Shown here piece after piece: positions 7,415 through 16,145 of a stretch of DNA of 24,204 nucleotides. Made by a program: the position numbers and the translations under genes. The notes under the pieces are model-generated. The model saw only the letters and a program-made list of their open reading frames with translations. It made no database searches and was not told where the DNA came from. This stretch comes from CAZMNY01 sp964635375 (GTDB lineage: Bacteria > Planctomycetota > Planctomycetia > Pirellulales > Pirellulaceae): positions 1 through 24,204 of the forward strand of contig CAZWOU010000108.1 in assembly GCA_964635375.1 (NCBI GenBank). Reading direction: 5' to 3'. Position 1 is the stretch's first letter. Each line of letters begins with the position of its first letter.

Positions 7415-7813
7415 TTACTTGCCGTTGACGATGCTAACCTGGGCGGTGGTCTTCGATTCATCAAGTCGAATCCGCACAGGACTGGAAACTCGGCTGACTT
7501 TGTCGATGGCGATTGCCAGGGCATGTTCACCTTGTGTTGACCCCCATGCGTTCTCCCATGCGTTCACTCTAGGGCCACTCGGCGAAAATCGACTGCGCAG
7601 CGTGCTAGTCAATGCGCCAGGCAGCAAGGCGGCCGCGATGCCGCTTTCGCTTGTTTCCGGTTTGGCGCCCTGGTAAGCTTCGATTATCCACTTGCTTCGA
7701 GAGGGTAAACCGCCGCGCAAGCTCGCTGTGGCTGCGACTGGGCCGTCAGGACGAAACGCAGCTTTACCCCGAAACGCAGCATTACCCCGAAACGCAGCAA
7801 TACGCCGGGACAT
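7415..7813 (-). CDS. Hypothetical protein, doubtful or decayed gene
   Basis: A minus-strand open frame of 132 codons from the ATG at 7813 (MSRRIAAFRG). The N-terminal part is three copies of an 18-base repeat read as a hexapeptide ending AAFR. The C-terminal half reads more like protein: ALAIAIDKVSR, then SPVRIRLDESKTTAQ, ending VSIVNGK. Codon choice there resembles that of the neighbours. No signal peptide, membrane segment or known motif is seen. It sits between the envelope gene pair and the divergent amidohydrolase, whose 5' end is 33 bases beyond this ATG. It may be a small lineage-specific gene, a remnant, or chance. The plus strand is also open here, which lowers confidence. Confidence 0.3.
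   Translation of the reverse strand: MSRRIAAFRGNAAFRGKAAFRPDGPVAATASLRGGLPSRSKWIIEAYQGAKPETSESGIAAALLPGALTSTLRSRFSPSGPRVNAWENAWGSTQGEHALAIAIDKVSRVSSPVRIRLDESKTTAQVSIVNGK
7752..7805. repeat. Tandem repeat, 18 bp x 3
   Basis: Three consecutive copies of CGAAACGCAGCNNTACCC differ at one to three positions (the third ends TACGC). The 18-base period keeps frame on both strands. Read on plus it gives QLYPET, QHYPET, QQYAGT; read on minus it gives a hexapeptide ending AAFR. Confidence 0.9.
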
Positions 7814-7846
7814 CTTCTGACCTGCATCCAGGCAAAGAGTTTGACC

Positions 7847-8854
7847 ATGAGTGAGAGACGTTTGTCGAGAACAATGACGTCCCTGGAGAAATCGCACGAG
7901 ATTGGACGCCGAGAGGCGCTCAAACTGGCTGCGACGGTAAGCCTAGCCGCGGGAGGAACCGCCTTGACTGAAAGATACGCTCTTGGCGACGCTGCCGAGG
8001 GAAAGAAGCTTCCCTATATCGACGCCCATTCCCACATATGGACGCGTGATATCAAGTCGTATCCATTGGCGAAGAACGCGACGCTCGACGATCTCAACCC
8101 GCCGAGTTTCACGACCGAGGAATTGCTCTCAACGTGTCGGCCCCAGGGCGTTGGCCGAGTCGTGCTGATCGCCCACAGCGTGTTTTACGGAACGGACAAC
8201 AAGTACATGACCGACGCGGCAGGAGAGCATCCTGGCGTGTTCCGCGTGGTTGGGATGGTTGATGATCTCAAGCCACATGTGGACAGGGCCATGCTGGGCT
8301 TGGCGAAGAAGGAAGTCAGCGGGTTCCGAATCACCGCGCGCCGAAAAGAGAAGTGGCTTGCCGGCCCCGGCATGGAATTGATGTGGACCTGCGCGGCGCA
8401 GACCGGGCAGTCCATTTGCTGCTTGATAGACGCCCAATACCTGGATTCTCTTGGCGAGATGTGTACTCGACATCCAGGCACGTCTGTCGTGATCGACCAT
8501 TTTGCCAGGATTGGCGTCGATGGAGTTATCCGCGAAGCCGATCTCGCCAAACTGGCCGGGCTGGCGAAACATAAGAACGTCACCGTCAAGCTCTCCGCCT
8601 TTTATGCGTTGGGCAAAAAGAAACCGCCCTATGACTACCTGACGCCCATGATTCGTCGACTCCTGGATGCCTACGGTGCGGAACGTTTGATGTGGGCCAG
8701 CGACGCCCCCTATCAAATGCAAAATGGCAATAGCTATCCAGCCTCCGTACAGTTCATGCGAGACGGCTTGGACTTCCTTAGCAAGGGCGACCGCACCCAC
8801 CTGATGAGCGGCACGGCGGAACGCGTCTTCTTCGGTGAACTACGGGGAGCGTAG
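7847..8854 (+). CDS. Tat-exported amidohydrolase (amidohydrolase 2 family)
   Basis: 335 residues from the ATG at 7847 (MSERRLSR); an in-frame TTG at 7841 is less likely. A twin-arginine signal is visible as IGRREALKLAATVSLAAGG, pointing to export of a folded metalloenzyme. The TIM-barrel domain starts YIDAHSHIW, whose two His are first-strand metal ligands. It continues with VVIDHFARIG and ends with MWASDAPYQ, the catalytic Asp position of the family. Relatives hydrolyse lactones or decarboxylate ring acids (the fuconolactonase or 4-sulfomuconolactonase type); the substrate here cannot be named. The gene is followed after 156 bases by a sulfatase on the same strand, so a shared catabolic role is possible. 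AAAGAG about 9 bases before the ATG is a fair ribosome site. Confidence 0.9.
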   Translation: MSERRLSRTMTSLEKSHEIGRREALKLAATVSLAAGGTALTERYALGDAAEGKKLPYIDAHSHIWTRDIKSYPLAKNATLDDLNPPSFTTEELLSTCRPQGVGRVVLIAHSVFYGTDNKYMTDAAGEHPGVFRVVGMVDDLKPHVDRAMLGLAKKEVSGFRITARRKEKWLAGPGMELMWTCAAQTGQSICCLIDAQYLDSLGEMCTRHPGTSVVIDHFARIGVDGVIREADLAKLAGLAKHKNVTVKLSAFYALGKKKPPYDYLTPMIRRLLDAYGAERLMWASDAPYQMQNGNSYPASVQFMRDGLDFLSKGDRTHLMSGTAERVFFGELRGA

Positions 8855-8921
8855 GCTCGGAGGGCGGCGAAGCGAAGATGCGACCACGGTTGCCGAGATG
8901 CCGCTTTGTGGGCGCACGACA

Positions 8922-8950
8922 TTACCGAATCGTCGCCGATCGGATATATT
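8922..8950 (+). promoter_or_regulatory. Candidate sigma-70-type promoter for the sulfatase gene
   Basis: TTACCG (8922-8927), a 17-base spacer and TATATT (8945-8950). The -10 matches five of six consensus bases and the -35 three of six. It lies about 60 bases before the sulfatase ATG. This is a pattern match only. Confidence 0.3.
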
Positions 8951-9010
8951 GTCCGCTCTCAAATTGCCGGCTGTTTCACGTTTTCCCGCAAGCCTAGAAC
9001 GAGACACGGT

Positions 9011-10441
9011 ATGGCGGACGATCGCCCCAACATCATCTTCATCATCACCGATCAACAGCGTTACGACACGATTCGTGCGCTCGGTTATGACTATATGGAT
9101 ACGCCGAATCTAGACCGGCTCGTCGCGGAGGGCGTGAGCTTCGAACAATGCCATGTGGCGGCGGCTTCGTGCGCACCGGCTCGAGCGAGCCTGTTTAAGG
9201 GGTTCTTTCCACACACGACGGGAATCCTCAAGAACGCCGATTCCTGGAAGCGATCTTGGATCGAATTGCTTAACGACGCGGGTTACCATTGCACGAACAT
9301 CGGCAAGATGCACTCTTGGCCCTTTGAGATTCCGCTCGGTTTTGACGAGCGTTACGTTGTCGAGAACAAGGACCGTTACCTGGAAGGAAGGTACTATTTT
9401 GACGAATGGGACAAGGCCTTGCGGTTTCGCGGGCTTGTCAAACAGCAGCGCGAACAGTATCGACAACTAGACGACTATCCAGAACGGCTTGGCGCCTTTG
9501 AATGGAATCTTCCCGAGGACACGCACCCGGATGTTTTCGTCGGCGACATGGCGACCTGGTGGTTGGACGCCCATCCGCGCCCCGAGCGGCTGTTCTTACA
9601 AATCGGCTTTCCCGGACCGCATCCGCCCTACGACCCGATCCCTCGGTACGCCGACCCCTATCTGCAGAAGGAACTGCCCCTGCTGGCAGTCACCGACGAA
9701 GAGTTGGTGAATCAGCCGCCGCCGTTTCAGGAGATGCGAATCCACAACAATCGGGTCGACCATGACTCGGTCGTTCACTTGCTCGAGCCGACCGAAGAAC
9801 AGCGGCATCGGCAACGAGCCTATTACCTGGCCAACGTGACGATGATCGATGAAAAAGTCGGTGAGATCATCGATGCTTTGGATCGCAATGGCTACTTGGA
9901 CAACTCGATTGTGATCTTCACATCCGATCACGGCGAGTGCTTGACCGACCACGGCCACAGTCAAAAATGGACCATGTACGATCAAGTTACCCGCGTCCCA
10001 ATTGTGGTCTGGGCGCCGAAACGTTTTGCTGGCGGGCGCAGCATCGAAGGCCTTTGCCAGCAAATGGACATCGGGCCGACAATCCTACAGCTCGCGGGAG
10101 TTGAACCGCCTGAGATGATGGAAGCCGTCTCGATGTTGCCGGCGTTGGAAGGCGAGGAGTGGCAGGGGCGCGACTTCGTCTTCGCCGAGCAAGCGAAAGA
10201 TGGGATCCTGCAAACAACGGAATTCATGACGATGGTGCGGAACAAGGACTGGAAGCTGGTCCATTTTCTCGATGAGTCATTTGGGCAGCTGTTCGACCTG
10301 ACCAAGGATCCGGACGAGGTAGACAATCTCTGGGACTCGGCTGATCATCGGGAAATAAAGCGACAGCTGCTTGCCGTCCTGCGGGAATGGCGCATTCGCA
10401 GTCAATATCACACGCGTGACTGGGGAGCGGATTGGCGGTAG
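9011..10441 (+). CDS. Sulfatase-family hydrolase (type I, formylglycine-dependent)
   Basis: 476 residues from the ATG at 9011 (MADDRPNIIFIITDQQRYDT). The open frame extends upstream to 8906, but that extension does not look like a signal peptide or family sequence. Metal-site TDQQR occurs at 13-17. The modification motif is C54-A-P-A-R, where Cys54 would become formylglycine. IGKMHSW supplies the Lys-x-His pair, and TSDHGECLTDHGHSQKW the distal metal and His residues. The C-terminal subdomain ends with a FDLTKDPDEVDNLWD block common in this family. Known reaction: hydrolysis of sulfate esters, although close relatives cleave phosphonate mono- or diesters. No signal peptide is visible, so a cytoplasmic location is likely, unusual beside a Tat-exported enzyme. 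apt follows after 82 bases. Confidence 0.95.
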   Translation: MADDRPNIIFIITDQQRYDTIRALGYDYMDTPNLDRLVAEGVSFEQCHVAAASCAPARASLFKGFFPHTTGILKNADSWKRSWIELLNDAGYHCTNIGKMHSWPFEIPLGFDERYVVENKDRYLEGRYYFDEWDKALRFRGLVKQQREQYRQLDDYPERLGAFEWNLPEDTHPDVFVGDMATWWLDAHPRPERLFLQIGFPGPHPPYDPIPRYADPYLQKELPLLAVTDEELVNQPPPFQEMRIHNNRVDHDSVVHLLEPTEEQRHRQRAYYLANVTMIDEKVGEIIDALDRNGYLDNSIVIFTSDHGECLTDHGHSQKWTMYDQVTRVPIVVWAPKRFAGGRSIEGLCQQMDIGPTILQLAGVEPPEMMEAVSMLPALEGEEWQGRDFVFAEQAKDGILQTTEFMTMVRNKDWKLVHFLDESFGQLFDLTKDPDEVDNLWDSADHREIKRQLLAVLREWRIRSQYHTRDWGADWR

Positions 10442-10523
10442 ATGTACGGCGAGGTGAGAGATCGCGATGGCTACGCCGCGCGGCTCACGAATACGGCAAA
10501 CCACTTAATGGCGAGAGACTACC

Positions 10524-11057
10524 ATGCCTGACCCATGCGATTGGGACTTGAAAGAATTCATACGCGACGTTCCCGACTTTCCCAAACAAGGAATTCTCTT
10601 CCGCGATATTACGCCGTTGCTGTCGGAACCGCCCGTGTTTCAAGAGTCGATCCGACGGTTCGCGGATCGATACCGCGACGCGAAAGTCGACGTGATCGTG
10701 GCCGCTGAGGCTCGAGGCTTTATTTTTGCGGCGCCGTTGGCGATCGAACTAAACGCCAGTTTTGTGCCGATCCGCAAGCCAGGAAAACTGCCCTACGACA
10801 CCCATTCGTTCGACTACGAACTTGAGTACGGCACGGACACGCTTGAGATGCATATCGACGGAGTGAAGAATGGCAGCCGAGTGCTGGTGCTCGACGACCT
10901 CTTGGCCACCGGAGGCACCGTCGATGCCTGCTGCCAACTGTTGGAAAAGTGCGGGGCGGAAGTGATCGAATGCGCCTTCTTGATCAACCTGAAAGCGCTC
11001 GGCGGCGAGCAACGCATCGCTCCGTTCCCAACGTTCAGCTTGATCGAGTACGAATAG
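10524..11057 (+). CDS. apt: Adenine phosphoribosyltransferase
   Basis: 177 residues, the usual Apt length. It begins MPDPCDWDLKEFIRDVPDFP and continues GILFRDITPLL, a family signature. AAEARGFIF at 60-68 and KPGKLPYDT at 85-93 form the base-binding and flexible-loop parts. VLVLDDLLATGGT (120-132) is the PRPP-binding motif. Known reaction: adenine + PRPP gives AMP + pyrophosphate, a cytoplasmic purine salvage step. It follows the sulfatase by 82 bases on the same strand and may be read through from it, but the functions are unrelated. It converges with the NHLRC2-like gene across 86 bases, where no clear terminator hairpin is visible. Confidence 0.97.
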   Translation: MPDPCDWDLKEFIRDVPDFPKQGILFRDITPLLSEPPVFQESIRRFADRYRDAKVDVIVAAEARGFIFAAPLAIELNASFVPIRKPGKLPYDTHSFDYELEYGTDTLEMHIDGVKNGSRVLVLDDLLATGGTVDACCQLLEKCGAEVIECAFLINLKALGGEQRIAPFPTFSLIEYE

Positions 11058-11143
11058 ACCCTTGCGAGGTGCGAGCCATCCGGCTGGGAGTCACCCCGCT
11101 GCGAGCCGCCCAGCGTTCCGTCTATCCTGAGCGGCAGGCCTTC

Positions 11144-13650
11144 CTATCGCGATTCGATTCGATGGCTGAGTTCGATCGATTTGGACGTGGCGTCCTTGGA
11201 GACATTCACTGGAATGCTCCAAAGCACTTCACCTGCCTTGCATAACCCGGTACCGTCAGCTTGGCAGTAGTAATAGGGAAGGAAGAGAGTCAACACGTCC
11301 CGCCCGTCCTTATTCACGGGAACGGAAAATGAAAGTTCGGCCTGAGGCTTGTCGACATCGACATAGCCGAGTTGATCGTTGGCGATCGGCCCATCGCCGG
11401 CGCCCTGCAACCAGGCCCGCATCGGGGCTAATTCGTTGATCTTCCAGCCAATGGGCAGAGCCAGAGCGACGCGAACATTGAGTTTTCCATCGACGGCCGC
11501 AACTGACGTCAATTCGACGTCGACGCGATCCGCCGCGGCGAGATCCGGCTTCTCGGCGCCGCCCTGTTTTGGCGGCGCAAGTCCGGTAAAGTTCATCGTG
11601 CCGACTTTGCCTGTCTTGATATCGACGGTGCGGATGAGGTGGTTGTTGGTATCCGCCACGTATAACACGCCGTTGGCAAGCGCAATGCCAGCCGGTTCGT
11701 CAAACTGAGGCGGATTGTCGCCGGAACCTGGCTTTCCGTCGCCGGCAAGCGTCTTCGACTCGCCCGTCTTCGCGTCAATGACTTTGACCTTGTTGTTGTA
11801 AGTGTCAACGGCGTAGATTTTGCCATCGGCATACGTGACGCCAAGACAGTGCTGCAGCTTGGCTCTGCTCTTTGGCCCGTCGACGTCGCCGAATGCGAAC
11901 AATCGGCCGGCCGGTAGACCGACCGTGCCAATGACGGTGCTGACCTTGCCCGCGGGGTCAAAAGGAACCGCGCGGATAGAACTGCCTTCGCTGTCAGCGA
12001 CAAACAACAGCTTGCCATCGGACGCTAGGCCGCTTGGCTGGGCAAAAGACGAGACAGAGCCGCCGTTGACGCCTCGGGTGCCATAGGGTCGCGTCGGGAG
12101 CAACTCGCCGTCCACAATATCTTCCCGGCCGTTGCCGGCGAACGGGCCGATCTCCTTTTCGTCCAAAGTCATCTTCCAAATCTGATGAGGGCCAGCCATG
12201 GCAATGTAAAGCGAATCTTCGTGAACCCAAAGCGCCCAAGGGCTGTTAAGCGCCGTCGTCCCCGGCTTAGCGACGAATCGATCCGGCAACGCGTCGACGG
12301 TGGTCACTCCCTCGAGCCCAGGCCATGGGCCCCGCGACTGTTTGCCGATCCCAGCAATCGTGGTGACCGTCTTCGCTTTCAAGTCGACTTTGCGAAGCAT
12401 GTGATTCTCGGTGTCGGCCACATAGAGCGTTTCACCGTCAAGCGCCACGCCTTGCGGGTGGTCAAACGAGCAATCACTAAAGCTGCCGTTGGTATCGCCG
12501 ATCTTCCCGCTGCCAATCACATCCTGAACTTTCCCTGAGAGGTCCGAAATCACAATGCGATTGTGATTACTGTCGGTAACGAACAAGCGATTGCCCGCCT
12601 CATCGGCCAAGACTTTCCCAGGAAAACGCAGTGGAGTCGGCTTTTGGTTGTAGGCCAAGAGCTCAAACCGAATCGGCGTTTCGTCTAGCAACTTGTTGTC
12701 GCGATAGTGTGCGATACCATGCTGAATGACTTCGTTCAACTCCTCGAACGTGATCTCGCCTGGCTTCCCGTAAACCAATTGGCCTTCTGGGTCCACGACC
12801 AGCACAGTGGGCCAACTGCTGACGCCGATCTTGTTCCAAAAATCATGTTGCGAATCAACCAACACCGGGTGTTCAATTTCGTAACGCAAAACCGCCTCAG
12901 CGATGTTGTCTCGGTCTTTCTCGGTGTCAAACTTCGCCGCATGAACACCGATCACTACGACCTCATTAGGATACTTATGCTCCAGCTTCTTTAGCTCAGG
13001 CAAAATGTGGATGCAGTTAATGCAGCAATAGGTCCAGAAATCGAAGACCACGAACTTTCCCTTGAGGTCCGCCATCTTCAGCGGCCGGGTGTTAATCCAG
13101 TCGGCGTTGCGGGGAAGCTCGGGCATCTTCACGCGACGCGGATAGGGCGACTCCGGCAGCTTTTCAGCGCCACCCGGCTGATCCCCATCCCGTTTCGCCT
13201 GGCCCCCGTCCGCCTGGCCCCCGTCCTGTGAGTTGTCGGCGTTGCCTGCAGTTGGTCCTGTAGGCGTCGTTTTAGCGGGCGTCGTTTTAGCGGGCGTCGT
13301 TTTAGCGGGCGTCGTTTTAGCGGGCGTCGTTGCCGCTGGTGCGGTTTCGGCAGGCTCGTCATCGGCTGGCTGATNNNNNNNNNNNNNNNNNNNNNNNNNN
13401 NNNNNNNNNNNNNNNNNNNNNNNNNNNNNNNNNNNNNNNNNNNNNNNNNNNNNNNNNNNNNNNNNNNNNNNNNNGCGGGCGTCGTTGCCGCTGGTGCGGT
13501 TTCGGCAGGCTCGTCATCGGCTGGCTGATAATTCGTCTTGGCTGAGGCGTTGGCGGCAAGCACGTCGTCAGAGGCGTTCTGGCAGCCTCCGAACGTTACG
13601 AGCACAGCTGCGGAAAACAGGCACAATTGCAGGCGCAGAGGAGTCATCAT
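11144..13650 (-). CDS. NHLRC2-like lipoprotein: thioredoxin-like domain plus NHL beta-propeller
   Basis: Apparent separate ORFs join into one 783-residue protein once the 100 Ns and a 55-base duplicated flank are removed (155 bases). The start is the ATG at 13650 (MMTPLRLQLC), upstream of a lipobox ending TFGGC, so export and lipid anchoring are likely. A low-complexity linker has four to five AKTTP units and GGQAD repeats. The thioredoxin-like domain begins MPELPRNADWINTRPL, with the motif CCINC at about residues 157-161 (redox pair C158/C161). Several NHL repeats follow (e.g. DHPQGVALDGETLYVADTEN, then FAQPSGLASDGKLLFVADSE). The C-terminal strand domain has YYYCQADGTGLCK. The CCINC motif and domain order match the NHLRC2 family, whose precise activity is not settled. 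It is divergent from the DUF1573 gene. Alternative start: ATG at 13647. Confidence 0.92.
13196..13225. repeat. Tandem repeat, 15 bp x 2, inside the lipoprotein linker
   Basis: CGCCTGGCCCCCGTC occurs twice head to tail. On the minus strand it encodes the repeated pentapeptide DGGQA in the linker between the lipoprotein signal and the thioredoxin domain. Confidence 0.9.
13263..13322. repeat. Tandem repeat, 15 bp x 4, inside the lipoprotein linker
   Basis: GGCGTCGTTTTAGCG is repeated four times exactly, followed by a diverged fifth copy. On the minus strand it encodes the pentapeptide AKTTP. The adjacent 100-N gap with duplicated flanks suggests this repeat is what broke the assembly. Confidence 0.95.
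13375..13474. other. 100-N assembly gap flanked by an exact 55-bp duplication
   Basis: The 55 bases before the gap (13320-13374) are identical to the 55 bases after it (13475-13529). Removing the Ns and one copy restores the reading frame between PAETAPAATTP and the AKTTP repeat. An exact 55-base overlap fits the k-mer length of a de Bruijn assembler (inference), so probably little or nothing is missing, though extra repeat units cannot be excluded. Confidence 0.85.
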
Positions 13651-13997
13651 TGATTTCCAGACGCGGTGGAAGGGTTCCCGGGAGACGCCCACGCGACACT
13701 CAGGCGGACTGATAAAGCGACATCGTAACGGGTTTTCGGCCTCAGGTGAATTGCCAAAACAGCCACCCTAGGCCTCACATTCGCCTCTGGCAATGCATTT
13801 CGCCTATCGCCCGCACATATCCCAGCCATTTTTACCAGTACCTCTTCCGCGCAACCACGTCCCAATTACTCTATGCTTCCTATTTGGACAACTCGATTCT
13901 CAGAATCGCTTGCCTGCTCGATTCACAAACGCCGAATAACCGTCATACATGGTTATTTGCGCGGCGGAGCGGCTTACGCCAAATGGGAGATGAGATT
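13651..13997. other. Divergent intergenic region between lipoprotein and DUF1573 genes
   Basis: About 350 bases, more AT-rich than its surroundings. It contains the perfect 7+1+7 palindrome CGATTCT-C-AGAATCG at 13894-13908. It also has a 7-base inverted repeat AATAACC/GGTTATT with a 9-base loop at 13935-13957, about 40 bases upstream of the DUF1573 start. Promoters for both genes must lie here, but no strong -35/-10 pair was recognised. No gene is seen. Confidence 0.5.
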
Positions 13998-14975
13998 GTG
14001 AAATTCGCCACACTGTCGGGAACGCTCTTGTTGGTCGCGCTGGGCTCGGCGAGCGCCGAGGCTCAGCAATGGGCGACCAAGATGTTCAAGGTCCACAAGC
14101 ACGATTTTGGCGCCGTGGCTCGAGGCTCGAAACAAGAATTTCGCTTCGAACTCCAAAACTCGTACGAAGAAGATGTCCACATCGCCAGCGTGCGATCAAG
14201 TTGTGGTTGCACTTCGCCTCGAATAAGCAAGCAGAATCTCAAGACGTGGGAAAAATGTTCCATCATCGCGACCTACAACACGCGTTCGTTCTTGGGTCAC
14301 AAGAGCGCCACGCTGACGGTCACGATCGACAGACCCTACTACGCCGAAGTTCAGTTGAATGTTAGTGGGTTCATTCGCGGCGATGTCGTCTTTGAGCCGG
14401 GGTCGGTCAACTTCGGAGAAATTGAGGCCGGAGAGAAGTCGGAAAAAAGCGTCCGAGTGACTTATGCAGGCCGAGCCAATTGGCGAATCAAGGATGTGCG
14501 GAGCACCAACAAAGACTTCGAAGTTCGACTAAAGGAGGTGCAGCGGGTGGGAGGACGCGTTGCGTATGACATGATCGTTCGCCTTAAGGGAACGGGCTCT
14601 GCCGGTTTCTTCGCCGACCAGCTGACTTTGGTGACGGACGATGCAAACAATGGGCGTATTCCGCTGCCCGTCGAAGGCAAGATTATTCCAGCTGTCACCG
14701 TCTATCCGCAACTCCTCAGCTTCGTCGTCAAGCCAGGCGCGTCCGAGAAGAAGCAAATCGTCGTGCGGGGCAAGAAGCCTTTCAAGATCGTGAAGGTCGG
14801 TTGCGGTGATGGTTGCTTCAAATTCACCGCATCGAGTGATTCGAAGAAAGTGCACGTGATTCCGGTTGTCTTCACTGGCGGAGAGAGCGCCGAGATCGAT
14901 GAGCAGATCAAGATCGAAACCGATTTCGGCGACGGCGTAACCGTCTCCTGCCGAGCCACCGCGCGAGTCGAGTAA
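13998..14975 (+). CDS. Exported DUF1573-domain protein
   Basis: 325 residues from the GTG at 13998 (MKFATLSGTLLLVALGSASA). This start is chosen because GGAG stands 8 bases upstream and the result is a clean signal peptide, probably cleaved after AEA at 22. An ATG at 13983 is the alternative. The first domain is DUF1573: HDFGAVARGSKQEFRFELQN, then SSCGCTSP with Cys69 and Cys71. It is followed by a second Ig-like beta-sandwich with VNFGEIEAGEKSEKSVRV, and a third with VTVYPQLLSFVV and VGCGDGCFKF. The family is common in Planctomycetes and Bacteroidetes envelopes; its biochemical role is unknown. Divergent transcription from the thioredoxin-NHL lipoprotein may mean shared control. It converges with the gene ending at 15024. 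Confidence 0.9.
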   Translation: MKFATLSGTLLLVALGSASAEAQQWATKMFKVHKHDFGAVARGSKQEFRFELQNSYEEDVHIASVRSSCGCTSPRISKQNLKTWEKCSIIATYNTRSFLGHKSATLTVTIDRPYYAEVQLNVSGFIRGDVVFEPGSVNFGEIEAGEKSEKSVRVTYAGRANWRIKDVRSTNKDFEVRLKEVQRVGGRVAYDMIVRLKGTGSAGFFADQLTLVTDDANNGRIPLPVEGKIIPAVTVYPQLLSFVVKPGASEKKQIVVRGKKPFKIVKVGCGDGCFKFTASSDSKKVHVIPVVFTGGESAEIDEQIKIETDFGDGVTVSCRATARVE

Positions 14976-15023
14976 CTGTTGCAATTGGCCTGGGCGCTAT
15001 TTCGGGCGAGACCGCGTCAGACA

Positions 15024-16145
15024 TCAAGACGACGGACCGTCGTCAGCGGCCTTCTCGTCGCCCTCTGCACTCTCGTCCGACTCATGCGACTCGATCGACT
15101 TCGGCTCCGCGTCCGTCTCGTCGGCGCTGGCGCCGAGCCAACAGCGAATTCCCTCCCACGCTCGGCCGGCCAATTTGCCGGTCAACAAGTCCTCGGTCAC
15201 GGTGTCTTTGTCCGACGAGAAATTGCTCCAGACCGCGCTGATATAAGGCCCGCTCGACTCGGCGAGCGTCGTGTAGAGGCCGCGGTCGCAAATGGTCGTG
15301 ATGCCCTCGCGGTAATGCTGGATCAAATGCCGATCGAACATGTTTCCGGCGACCTTGACCGTGGAGAGTGCGCCGATCCCCGCATTGCCCACTTTGCGAA
15401 GCGAGTAGAGCGACATGGTGCTTGCGACGCTCATCACGTTTACGTTTTCTTTTGTGGCGATTTCGTGCATGTCGTTCCACATGCGTTTCAATTCCGCCTC
15501 GGGCATCAGGCCGCCCGGGTCGACCGAATTGACTTGGTCTCGGGTCTCTTGAATCGTCTGCGCAAGCCCCTCGATGGAGAGTGGCGGCAAGTCAAATGCT
15601 TGGGCCGACGCACCGGTTGCATTCTTGATCGCGCTGAGCAGGTCCGCGGCGTTGTCGATGGTGGAATTCTCGTCGATCACGCCTTGCGCTTTGAGTTCCT
15701 GGCTCAGTTCCGTGAGGTACTCCTGCGACCCATAAGCAATGTCGCTGATCAGCGCGAGCACCGTCATTGGCGAAAGGTGAAACGTCGCCATGCCAGCCAA
15801 ATCAATAAACGTACTCACGGTCTTCCTGGCGACGTACCCCTCGACCTCCGTAGTTGAGGCCTCTTCCTTCGCACCGCGCTCAACGCCGCCGATGTCATTC
15901 GCCATGAAGTCCAACATCTGCTGAACGAACAAAGTGTAAGACTTGGAGGACTTGAACGCGTTGGGGACTAACATTACCGCTGATTCGTGCAGCGCGCCGC
16001 CCACCATCGCCGAGGTGGATCGCAAGGCCCGCTCGGGCAGCGAGAGTCCGTACAACATGTAGTTCAAGACGGAGTTGGCCTCCGGCGCGGACTCATTCGA
16101 TTCCGGCGACTCGCCGCTCTTGCAGTCCCTCGACTCATCCGTCAT
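15024..16145 (-). CDS. Conserved-looking protein of unknown function with acidic tails
   Basis: 373 residues from the ATG at 16145. Both ends are acidic and disordered-looking: the first 25 residues are rich in Glu/Ser/Asp, and the last 35 contain ESHESDESAEGDEKAADDG. The middle is compact and mostly helical in appearance (about 27-330), with a hydrophobic stretch FIDLAGMATFHLSPMTVLAL at about 112-131. No signal peptide or catalytic motif is recognised. The hydrophobic segment faintly resembles EcsC-type proteins, but I would not assign that. It lies downstream of the zinc-ribbon membrane protein on the same strand with a 217-base gap. A faint AGG lies upstream of the start. Confidence 0.8.
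   Translation of the reverse strand: MTDESRDCKSGESPESNESAPEANSVLNYMLYGLSLPERALRSTSAMVGGALHESAVMLVPNAFKSSKSYTLFVQQMLDFMANDIGGVERGAKEEASTTEVEGYVARKTVSTFIDLAGMATFHLSPMTVLALISDIAYGSQEYLTELSQELKAQGVIDENSTIDNAADLLSAIKNATGASAQAFDLPPLSIEGLAQTIQETRDQVNSVDPGGLMPEAELKRMWNDMHEIATKENVNVMSVASTMSLYSLRKVGNAGIGALSTVKVAGNMFDRHLIQHYREGITTICDRGLYTTLAESSGPYISAVWSNFSSDKDTVTEDLLTGKLAGRAWEGIRCWLGASADETDAEPKSIESHESDESAEGDEKAADDGPSS

Noticed and set aside
8906..9010. Upstream GTG extension of the sulfatase as an export signal
   Set aside because: The extra residues lack a hydrophobic core or twin-arginine motif, and family sequence begins right after the ATG at 9011.
13263..13529. CRISPR-like repetition
   Set aside because: The units are 15 bases with no spacers and encode an in-frame AKTTP linker; the 55-base duplication is an assembly overlap.
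14979..15857. 292-codon plus-strand ORF
   Set aside because: It is antisense to the unknown acidic protein, is Arg-rich with shadow-like composition, and has no motif. The minus-strand frame has the better start and codon use.
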